From DASYQV01 sp036005125 (GTDB lineage: Bacteria; Acidobacteriota; Vicinamibacteria; Vicinamibacterales; UBA2999), in the NCBI GenBank assembly GCA_036005125.1, contig DASYQV010000080.1:1-25654 (forward strand): 25,654 nt of DNA, written 5' to 3'. The translations under genes and the position numbers were made by a program. Of this stretch, positions 14,887 to 21,196 are shown piece by piece (positions within the stretch are counted from its first letter, which is position 1; each line of letters opens with the position of its first letter). The notes under the pieces are model-generated. The model saw only the letters and a list, made by a program, of their open reading frames with translations, made no database searches and had not been told where the DNA came from.

Positions 14887-15128
14887 TCGTCGACGTCCTC
14901 TTCTTCCTCGTCCTCGTCCTCGTCGAGATCGTCCTCGTCCTCTTCGTCCTCTTCATCGAGGTCTTCCTCGTCTTCGTCGAGGTCGTCGTCGTCTTCGTCG
15001 GAGAAATCGAGCTCGTCGGGACCAACGATGACGAGGTTCTTGCCGCACTCGGGACAACTGACGGTGTCACCCTCCTCGAAGTCCTCGGTGTCAATCTCGT
15101 CGTAGTCGCACTCGGGGCAGGTCGCCAT
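14883..15128 (-). CDS. LysW-like zinc ribbon with hyperacidic tail
   Basis: This small 81-residue protein begins with a zinc ribbon, ATCPEC (C4, C7) and SCPECGKNLVIVG (C25, C28), that resembles LysW, the amino-group carrier protein of lysine and arginine biosynthesis. Residues 44-81 are almost only Asp and Glu (34 of 38, with Leu at 50, 57 and 68), and the protein ends in Glu (EDVDE). LysW carries its substrate on a C-terminal Glu within EDWGE, so the final Glu is suggestive but the motif is not the same. I chose ATG 15128 over 15140 because GGGAG sits five bases before it. It is translationally coupled to the LarE-type gene. Function unknown: a carrier protein, a metal-binding partner or a protein-protein adaptor are all possible. 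Confidence 0.75.
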   Translation of the reverse strand: MATCPECDYDEIDTEDFEEGDTVSCPECGKNLVIVGPDELDFSDEDDDDLDEDEEDLDEEDEEDEDDLDEDEDEEEEDVDE

Positions 15129-15178
15129 ACGGGCTCCCATGCAGCAAGACGCCGCATCGAAAAACGAACAGACGACGG

Positions 15179-15208
15179 ATTATAGCGACAACCTGATAAA
15201 GTCTGCAA
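15179..15208 (-). promoter_or_regulatory. Promoter of the zinc-ribbon/LarE/GT-C unit
   Basis: A perfect -10 TATAAT lies at 15184-15179 on the minus strand. TTGCAG (15208-15203) is a weak -35 candidate at 18 bases. Transcription would start about 45 bases before the chosen ATG of the LysW-like gene. Confidence 0.55.
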
Positions 15209-15251
15209 CGAACGCTCAGGCCGGCTGCGCGCCGATCCGATATATGTTTCG

Positions 15252-15974
15252 ATGAGCGCCACCACGCCCGCGAGCGCAAAAACGGTCGTCATCGCCGACG
15301 ACACCGCGTTTGTGCGCGATCGCTTCAAGGCCGCACTCGAGAGGGCGGGACATCGCGTGGTCACGGTGCGGACCGTGGCGGAACTGCTGGCCCGCATCCG
15401 CGCGGACCGTGCACAGATCGATCTGGTCGTGCTGGATCTGCGTCTGCCGCATGCCAGCGGGGTCGACGTCGTCAAGACGATTCGGAGGATTGACGACGGC
15501 TCGCTGCCGATTCTGGTCTTCAGCGGCACGATTGCCAGTGCCGAAGAGGTTCGCGAGCTCGCCGCGCTCGGGATTGCCGGGTACGTCAACGAATACAGCG
15601 CGGTCCAGCACATCCTGCCGTCGCTCACGCCGCACCTCTTCCCCGACAGCTACAATCGCCGGAGCAGCCCGCGAGTGGTGCTCGGGATCCCTGTCGCATA
15701 TCGCTTCGGGAACACGATCGCCGCGGCGCTGACGCTGAACCTGAGCCATGGCGGGATGGCCATCCGGACCACGAGCCCGCTCGACGTGGACGCCCCCGCG
15801 CGGCTCCGGTTCCGCCTGCCAGGTGGGAAGCGGGACGTCGAGGCCGACGCGCGCATCGCCTGGAACGATCGACGCATCGGCATGGGGCTACAGTTCCAGA
15901 CGGTCGATCCGATCGACCAGCAGACGATCGACAACTTCGTCGACGCGCATTTCTTTACGAATCGAAAGAAATAG
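15252..15974 (+). CDS. Receiver-PilZ fusion protein
   Basis: The 240-residue protein joins a response-regulator receiver domain (about 10-130) to a PilZ domain (about 135-235), linking a phosphorelay to c-di-GMP sensing. The receiver has the acidic pair D16/D17 in IADDTAF, the phospho-acceptor D62 in VVLDLRLP and the switch serine S91. The conserved lysine near the end of strand 5 is replaced, since the segment reads GYVNEYS instead of a GY-x-K type. The PilZ part has RXXXR (R137-R141) and NLSHGG (163-168) in place of DXSXXG; Asn is an accepted variant, so c-di-GMP binding is plausible. A separate downstream sensor kinase is not in the window. A TATATG box lies six bases before the ATG and no Shine-Dalgarno is seen, so the message may be leaderless. 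Confidence 0.85.
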   Translation: MSATTPASAKTVVIADDTAFVRDRFKAALERAGHRVVTVRTVAELLARIRADRAQIDLVVLDLRLPHASGVDVVKTIRRIDDGSLPILVFSGTIASAEEVRELAALGIAGYVNEYSAVQHILPSLTPHLFPDSYNRRSSPRVVLGIPVAYRFGNTIAAALTLNLSHGGMAIRTTSPLDVDAPARLRFRLPGGKRDVEADARIAWNDRRIGMGLQFQTVDPIDQQTIDNFVDAHFFTNRKK

Positions 15975-16080
15975 CCACGAAGCACACGGTTTCGCCACGA
16001 AGTTCACGAAGCGTTTTGGTTTTTTCTTCGTGATCGTCGTGTCCTTCGTGGCGAGCTTTCTTCGTGGCCTTCGTGGCGGC
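15972..16080. repeat. CCACGAAG-type repeat / bidirectional terminator
   Basis: The motif CCACGAAG and its complement CTTCGTGG recur several times in this gap. TCGCCACGAAG (15992-16002) pairs perfectly with CTTCGTGGCGA (16044-16054), and inside that TTCACGAAG (16003-16011) can pair with CTTCGTGA (16026-16033). The run of T at 16020-16025 lies in the loop. The stop codon of the receiver-PilZ gene is joined directly to the first motif (TAGCCACGAAG). It sits between convergent genes and probably ends both transcripts. Confidence 0.7.
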
Positions 16081-16085
16081 GCGCG

Positions 16086-18260
16086 TCACGGCGCGCGCAG
16101 GAGCCGGAGCGCGTTCGCCACGACGATCACCGAGGCGCCCGTGTCGGCGAGAACCGCCATCCAGAGCGTCGCGACGCCTGCGATGGCGAGGACGAGAAAC
16201 GCCGCCTTGAGCACGAGTGAAATGGCGACGTTCGTCTTGATGTTGCGGAGGGTGGCGCGTGCCAGGCGCAGCGCGTAGGGCAGCTTCAGCAGCTCGTCCG
16301 ACATCAGCGCAACGTCGGCCGTTTCGAGGGCCGCATCGGACGCGGCCGCGCCCATGGCCACGCCGATGTCGGCTGCGGCAAGCGCGGGGGCGTCGTTGAT
16401 CCCGTCACCTACCATCAACACCGGCCCTCGTGCCTCGCGCAGCTGCTGCAGAATCTCGTGCTTGTGATCGGGCAGCAGCGAGGCGTGATATTCGTCGAGG
16501 CCGAGCTCGCGGGTGATGGTCCGCGCAGCCTCCGGGTGGTCGCCGGTCAGCATCACGACGTACGTGATGCCGTGCTGTCGCAGCAGCTCGATCGCCTCGC
16601 GCGCGGTCTCCCGCGGACGATCCGCGATGGCGAGCGCGCCCACCGTGCGTCCGTCGAGGACCACGAAGACGAGCGTGCGCCCGTCGGCGCGAAGGCCGAC
16701 GATCTCAGGATGGTCTGCGCGGGCGTCGATTCCCCGCAAGGCGAGAAGGCGATCGCTGCCGACGAGCGCGCAGCGGTCGTCCACGAGCCCCTCCGCGCCC
16801 AACCCGACGAGCGCCCGGAACTGCCTCGCCGGCGCAGGATACTCGCCGGCCGCATGCGCATATCGGCTGATGGCGCGGGCCACCGGGTGGTCGGACCGTG
16901 CCTCCAGCGCGGCCGCAATCGACAGGACCATCGATGGCGTCGCCTCGTCGAATGCGACGACCGAAACAACTGACGGCTCGCCGCGCGTGAGCGTGCCGGT
17001 CTTGTCGAACGCGACGGCCCGCACGCCCGCGAGGCGCTCGAGGTGGGCGCCTCCTTTGACGAGCACGCCATGTCGCGCTGCTCCGGCAAGCGCTGACACG
17101 ATCGAAACCGGTGTCGAGATCACGAGCGCGCACGGGCATGCGATCACGAGGAGCACCAGCGCGCGGTAGATCCATTCCCGCCCGTCGCCACCCGTCAGGA
17201 GCGGGACCATCGCGATCACCGCGGCCAACACGATGACCGCGGGCGTATAGATACGGGCAAACCGATCCACGAAGGTCTGAACCGGCGCCCGCTGCGCCTG
17301 TGCCGTCTCGACGAGATGGATGATCCGCGCGAGCCGCGTGTCGCGGCGCAGCCGGGTGATTCTCACCTCGAGCGCGCCGTGCCCGTTGATGGTGCCGGCA
17401 TAGACCTCGTGACCCGGCTCCTTGTCGACGGGCAGCGATTCTCCGGTGATGGGAGCCTCGTTGACGTCGCTGTGTCCGGCCACGACGACGCCATCGAGCG
17501 GCACTTTCTCGCCGGGCTTGATCACGATCTCTTCGCCGATGCCGATGTCCTCCACGCGCGCGCGATGCTCGTGACCATGTCGTTTGACGAGCGCCTCGGG
17601 CGGCGAGAGATCGATCAGCGCCCGGATGGCCTGGCGCGCGCGTTCCATGGTCCGCACCTCGAGCCACTGGGCGATTGAGAAAAGGAACACGACGCTTGCG
17701 CCCTCGGCCCGCTGGCCCAGCACGAGTGCGCCCGCGACGGCGATCACCATCAGCACGTTGATATCCAGCGTGCGCGACCGGATTGCGGAGAGCGCCCGCC
17801 TGGCCGGATAGATGCCGCCGACGACCGCGGAGGCGATGAACCCGGCTGCGGACAGGACGCCATATCCAAGCGACGCCGTCAGCAGGCCGAACGCGAGGGC
17901 GCCGGCAGAGGCCACGACCAGACGCCAGCGTGTTTCGAGGCCGGCGGCGGAGGCAATGGGCTCCTCGTGCTCGAGCCACATGCGCATGCCGGTGTCGCCG
18001 ACGGCATCGACCATCGCCGACGTCGTCAGCTTGGCGGCGTCGTATTTGACGTGAAGGCGCTGGCCGATGAGATCCGCCGAGACGGCCTCGAGGCCGGTGA
18101 GCGGCTTCAACCGCCGTTCGAGGATGACGACTTCCTCACTGCAGTCCATCCCCTCGACGCGGAAGACAGCCTCCGCGTGTATCTCGCACACGGTGCAGGT
18201 GATGACGTCGCGCGCCCGACGGGACGCCTCGCGGCGATCGCTCAGTTCGGCCGGTTCCAC
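16086..18260 (-). CDS. P1B-type Zn/Cd/Pb-translocating ATPase (ZntA/CadA-like)
   Basis: This pump exports divalent heavy metals across the inner membrane. The 724-residue protein has a short Cys/His-containing start (CTVCEIH, 22-28) and an HMA-like domain with GMDCSEE (38-43). In that domain the second metal-binding cysteine of CXXC is replaced by Glu. It then has paired N-terminal helices, the actuator TGES (272-275), the transmembrane CPC motif (375-377), the phosphorylated aspartate in DKTGTLTRG (419-427), an HP motif (SDHPVARA) and GDGINDAPAL near the end. CPC plus the ArsR/SmtB-type regulator upstream favour Zn, Cd or Pb over copper. The GTG start lies 11 bases after the regulator stop, so the two form an operon. 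The exact metal cannot be read from the sequence. Confidence 0.9.
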   Translation of the reverse strand: MEPAELSDRREASRRARDVITCTVCEIHAEAVFRVEGMDCSEEVVILERRLKPLTGLEAVSADLIGQRLHVKYDAAKLTTSAMVDAVGDTGMRMWLEHEEPIASAAGLETRWRLVVASAGALAFGLLTASLGYGVLSAAGFIASAVVGGIYPARRALSAIRSRTLDINVLMVIAVAGALVLGQRAEGASVVFLFSIAQWLEVRTMERARQAIRALIDLSPPEALVKRHGHEHRARVEDIGIGEEIVIKPGEKVPLDGVVVAGHSDVNEAPITGESLPVDKEPGHEVYAGTINGHGALEVRITRLRRDTRLARIIHLVETAQAQRAPVQTFVDRFARIYTPAVIVLAAVIAMVPLLTGGDGREWIYRALVLLVIACPCALVISTPVSIVSALAGAARHGVLVKGGAHLERLAGVRAVAFDKTGTLTRGEPSVVSVVAFDEATPSMVLSIAAALEARSDHPVARAISRYAHAAGEYPAPARQFRALVGLGAEGLVDDRCALVGSDRLLALRGIDARADHPEIVGLRADGRTLVFVVLDGRTVGALAIADRPRETAREAIELLRQHGITYVVMLTGDHPEAARTITRELGLDEYHASLLPDHKHEILQQLREARGPVLMVGDGINDAPALAAADIGVAMGAAASDAALETADVALMSDELLKLPYALRLARATLRNIKTNVAISLVLKAAFLVLAIAGVATLWMAVLADTGASVIVVANALRLLRAP

Positions 18261-18271
18261 ACCTGTGCGGC

Positions 18272-18586
18272 CTACCGGCCGCCCTCCTCAACGTGGCGCA
18301 GGCCCTGGCGGAACAGCGTGAGCACGTGTCGATCATCGAGCGAGTAGAAGATCATCCGCCCCTCGCGCCGGGCGCGGACGACCCTCGTGTTGCGCAGCAG
18401 ACGGAGCTGGTGCGACACGGCGGACTCGGTCAGGCGCAGGAGGCCGGCGAGGGCGCAGACGGAGCGCTCTCCGCGCGAGAGCGCATCGAGGATCCGCACG
18501 CGGGTCGGGTCGCCGAGCACTTTGAAGATGTCGGCGAGGGCGCCGACGATGTCGTCGCGAAGGAGCGGCTGGGGTTCGTCAACCAT
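18272..18586 (-). CDS. ArsR/SmtB-family metal-responsive repressor (CzrA-like)
   Basis: The 104-residue winged helix-turn-helix repressor should leave its operator when metal binds. DPTRVRILDAL (26-36) is followed by the recognition helix SAVSHQLRLLRN (55-66) and the wing region RREGRMIFYSL. The last helix has D85, H87, H98 and E101 in the spacing DXHX10HXXE. That is the alpha-5 metal site of SmtB/CzrA zinc sensors, in a form with Glu as fourth ligand. The alpha-3 region has one cysteine (C44) rather than the CXC of CadC. ATG 18586 starts the family-length protein; the frame stays open upstream but runs through the operator and promoter. It is the first gene of the operon with the P1B ATPase. 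Confidence 0.9.
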   Translation of the reverse strand: MVDEPQPLLRDDIVGALADIFKVLGDPTRVRILDALSRGERSVCALAGLLRLTESAVSHQLRLLRNTRVVRARREGRMIFYSLDDRHVLTLFRQGLRHVEEGGR

Positions 18587-18592
18587 GTGACG

Positions 18593-18639
18593 TATGAACA
18601 AATGTTCATATATTAGACGCTTCCCCCCTGGAAAGTCAA
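18593..18639 (-). promoter_or_regulatory. Promoter and ArsR/SmtB operator
   Basis: On the minus strand TTGACT (18639-18634) and TAATAT (18615-18610) are 18 bases apart and form a good sigma70 promoter. Just downstream, overlapping the start of transcription, is the perfect inverted repeat TATGAACA-nn-TGTTCATA (18593-18610). This is the classical ArsR/SmtB/CzrA operator sequence. Repressor bound here would block RNA polymerase. The operator ends seven bases before the repressor ATG, and no ribosome binding site is evident. Confidence 0.85.
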
Positions 18640-18687
18640 AACACCGGTCTGACCCGATCCAGCCCGCGACTGGCGGTCGACGTCTGA

Positions 18688-19158
18688 TCATAACGATGCC
18701 AGAGCGCCGTTGAGCTTGTCGTAGTTGGGCTCGTTCCGCGCATCGTCCAGCACTTCCTTGTGCCGGACCGTGCCATCGCGGTCGATGACGAACACCGCGC
18801 GCTTGGCGATCCCTTTCAGTCCAACCATATCCGGGTTGAACACGTCATACGCGCGGATGACCTCTTTGTTGAAATCGCTGAGGAGAGGGAAATTCAGCCG
18901 CTGCTCGTTCGCAAACGCCTTGAGCGCAAACGGCGTGTCGACGCTGATCGCCAGCACCTGTGCCTTTGACAAGTGAGTGAGCGGCCCGACCTGGTCCCGG
19001 AACGAGCAGAGCTCCTTGGTGCAGACGGAACTGAAGGCCGCGGGAAAGAACGCGAGGACCACGTTGTTGCGCCCGAGCTCGTCGCGCAGGCGCACCGGGT
19101 GGCGATCCTGATCGGGCAAGGTGAAATCCGGAGCCGGTGCTCCGATATCGATTGCCAT
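18688..19158 (-). CDS. Peroxiredoxin (AhpE/PrxQ-like)
   Basis: Peroxiredoxins reduce hydrogen peroxide and organic hydroperoxides in the cytoplasm. The 156-residue protein has GAPAPDFTLPDQD at the N-terminus and the active-site segment FFPAAFSSVCTKELCSFRD. The peroxidatic cysteine is C46 and a second cysteine C51 is in CX4C spacing, the arrangement used for an internal disulfide in PrxQ-type enzymes. The overall sequence (FSSVCTKE, LLSDFNKEVIRAYDV) also resembles the AhpE group. AGGAGG lies four bases before ATG 19158, which settles the start against a longer frame. Convergence with neighbours is absent: the metal-resistance operon lies downstream on the same strand, so read-through into it is possible. 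Confidence 0.9.
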   Translation of the reverse strand: MAIDIGAPAPDFTLPDQDRHPVRLRDELGRNNVVLAFFPAAFSSVCTKELCSFRDQVGPLTHLSKAQVLAISVDTPFALKAFANEQRLNFPLLSDFNKEVIRAYDVFNPDMVGLKGIAKRAVFVIDRDGTVRHKEVLDDARNEPNYDKLNGALASL

Positions 19159-19356
19159 TCGACCTCCTGAGTGCATGAGATTACACCAGCAAGTTCTCCT
19201 GGCCGGACCGGTATTCTTCGTGGAATCAGGTGACGGCAGGCTGTCTCAGGGGACGCCCGGCGACGCCTTGCCCGGATGGGGTCCATCAGTTAGGATGATC
19301 GGTTGGCGCCATGTAAAGGGCGTCGTCCCTACAAATTAGCCGCTTATTGTTTCCAG

Positions 19357-19386
19357 CCTCCGGCAGTCCGGAGCGATATACGGAGG
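19357..19386 (+). promoter_or_regulatory. Leader hairpin with alternative pairing to the ribosome binding site
   Basis: CTCCGG (19358-19363) and CCGGAG (19368-19373) form a perfect 6-bp hairpin with a four-base loop. The overlapping CCTCCG (19357-19362) is also exactly complementary to the ribosome binding site CGGAGG (19381-19386) of the ABC ATPase gene. The two pairings exclude each other. The local hairpin should win unless something stabilises the other form. A GATATA box at 19375-19380 could instead be a -10, in which case the hairpin would not be transcribed. Confidence 0.4.
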
Positions 19387-19395
19387 TAGAACGCT

Positions 19396-20370
19396 GTGAT
19401 TGAGGTACAGCACCTCACGAAACGGTACGGGCCCCTCAAGGCCGTCGACGACGTGAGCTTCAAGGTCGAACGCGGTGAAATTCTCGGCTTTCTTGGACCC
19501 AATGGCGCCGGCAAGACGACGACGATGCGCGTGCTGACCGGCTACATTCCGCCGTCGGAGGGCAGAGCCATCGTCGCCGGCTTCGACGTCTTCGATCAGC
19601 CGATCGAAGCCAAGCGCCGCACCGGATACCTGCCGGAGACACCGCCCCTCTACCCTGAGATGACCGTTCGCGAATACCTGTCATTTGTCGCGCGCATCAA
19701 GGGCGTGCCGCGTAGTGAACGGGCGTCGCGTCTGGACTACGTCATGGGGCGCACGCGGGTGACGGACGTCGCCGACCGTCATTGCGGCAAGCTGTCAAAG
19801 GGGTACCGGCAGCGCGTCGGATTGGCGCAGGCCATCCTGCACAATCCGGACGTCCTCATCCTCGACGAGCCGACGGCCGGCCTCGACCCGAAACAGATCA
19901 TCGAAACACGGCAGCTCATCAAGGAGCTGGCGGGCGACCACACGATTATTCTCAGCACGCACATCCTTCCCGAGGTCTCGCAGACCTGCCATCGCGTCGT
20001 TATCATCAACAAGGGACGCGTCGTGGCCGTCGATACGCCGGCAAACCTGACCGCACGGCTGCGCGGCTCGGAATCGATGTACGTCCAGGTGGACGGCCTG
20101 GGCGCCGACGTGAAGAAAGCGCTCGAAGCTGTCCCCGGCGTGACGCGCGTTGTCCTCTCCGACACACGCGGCACCGCGACGGGCTTCGAGGTCGACAGCG
20201 AGTCGGGCCGCGACGTGCGGCGCGAACTGGCATCGACGGTGGTTTCGTGCGGCTGGGGTCTGCTCGAACTTCGACCGATGCGTATGAGCCTCGAGGAAAT
20301 CTTCCTGCACCTGACGACGGAGGAGACGGCCGCGGCAGCGGCGGTCCCCGCGGAGGTCATCTATGAGTAA
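19396..20370 (+). CDS. ABC transporter ATP-binding protein (GldA-like)
   Basis: The product is the ATPase subunit of an ABC-2 type system. The 324-residue protein has Walker A GPNGAGKT (34-41), the Q-loop region RTGYLPETPPLYPEMT (75-90), the signature LSKGYRQR (133-140), Walker B VLILDEPTAGLDP (153-165) and the switch histidine in STHILPEV. A C-terminal extension of about 100 residues matches the GldA/NatA/CcmA group. With the next three genes it forms the GldA-GldF-GldG layout first described in gliding Bacteroidetes, although homologues occur in many non-gliding bacteria and their substrate is not settled. CGGAGG precedes the GTG start by nine bases. The 3' end overlaps the permease by eight bases. 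Confidence 0.9.
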   Translation: MIEVQHLTKRYGPLKAVDDVSFKVERGEILGFLGPNGAGKTTTMRVLTGYIPPSEGRAIVAGFDVFDQPIEAKRRTGYLPETPPLYPEMTVREYLSFVARIKGVPRSERASRLDYVMGRTRVTDVADRHCGKLSKGYRQRVGLAQAILHNPDVLILDEPTAGLDPKQIIETRQLIKELAGDHTIILSTHILPEVSQTCHRVVIINKGRVVAVDTPANLTARLRGSESMYVQVDGLGADVKKALEAVPGVTRVVLSDTRGTATGFEVDSESGRDVRRELASTVVSCGWGLLELRPMRMSLEEIFLHLTTEETAAAAAVPAEVIYE

Positions 20371-21130
20371 CATCCTTGCGATCGCGCAGCGAGAGCTGAA
20401 GTCGTACTTTGCGTCGCCCATTGCGTACATTGTCATCGGGTTGTTTTCGATCATGTTCGGCTGGTTCTTCGTCAACCTGCTGTACTACTTTCAGCGGATG
20501 TCGATGCAGGCGGGCATGACGGGCGGCGGCGGAACGATGAACGTCAACGACATGTTGATCGCGCCGCTCTTCCTGAACGTCAGCGTCATTCTGCTGTTCA
20601 CGCTGCCGGCCGTGACGATGCGGACCTATTCGGAAGAGAAGCGCTCGGGAACGATCGAGCTCCTCCTCACGTCGCCTCTGACCGACTTCGAGATCGTCAT
20701 GGGCAAATTTCTCGGCGGGTTCATCCTCTATGCTGCAATGCTGGCGATCTCGCTCCCGCACGTCGCGCTTCTGTTCCTGTACGGCAACCCCGAATGGCAG
20801 CCGGTTGTGACCGGATATCTCGGACTGCTCCTGATGGGCGGGTGCTTCCTGGCGCTGGGCCTCTTCATCTCGAGCCTCACGAAAAATCAGGTCATCTCCG
20901 CGATGGCGACCTTTGCCGTGTTTCTGATGTTCTGGGTCATCAACTGGATGGCCAGCTTCTCGAGCCCGACGACGCAGGCGGTGCTGAATCACCTCTCCAT
21001 CACCGAGCACCTGAACGACTTCACCAAGGGCGTGCTCGACACGAAGCATCTGGTGTATTACCTGAGCTTCATCGGATTCGGCCTGTTCCTGACCGTGCGA
21101 TCCGTGGACAGCGAACGCTGGCGCGGCTAG
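20363..21130 (+). CDS. ABC-2 type permease (GldF-like)
   Basis: The product is the membrane subunit that partners the upstream ATPase. The 255-residue protein starts with the amphipathic AIAQRELKSYFASP segment common in ABC-2 permeases and has six hydrophobic helices. After the second helix pair comes TMRTYSEEKRSGTIELLLTSPLTDFEIVMGKF in two blocks, the coupling-region signature of this family (RTYSEEKRSGTIE). It overlaps the ATPase gene by eight bases, so translation is coupled. The short gap to the next gene (66 bases) suggests one operon. It is not known whether the complex exports something or transduces force or signals to its periplasmic partners. Confidence 0.85.
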   Translation: MSNILAIAQRELKSYFASPIAYIVIGLFSIMFGWFFVNLLYYFQRMSMQAGMTGGGGTMNVNDMLIAPLFLNVSVILLFTLPAVTMRTYSEEKRSGTIELLLTSPLTDFEIVMGKFLGGFILYAAMLAISLPHVALLFLYGNPEWQPVVTGYLGLLLMGGCFLALGLFISSLTKNQVISAMATFAVFLMFWVINWMASFSSPTTQAVLNHLSITEHLNDFTKGVLDTKHLVYYLSFIGFGLFLTVRSVDSERWRG

Positions 21131-21196
21131 CCCATTCGAAGATGTCGGATTTCAGACTTCAGATTTGATTCGCTCATTTGTTCAAGTGAAGGAAAC

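Noticed and set aside
14880..15185. Plus-strand frame rich in Leu and Val, looking like a membrane protein
   Set aside because: It is the complement of the Asp/Glu codon repeat of the LysW-like gene; hydrophobicity is an artefact of GAY/GAR antisense.
19159..19395. Gap between the peroxiredoxin and the ABC operon searched for tRNA or other RNA genes
   Set aside because: No cloverleaf, no long conserved-looking structure; only the short leader hairpin near the ABC start stands out.
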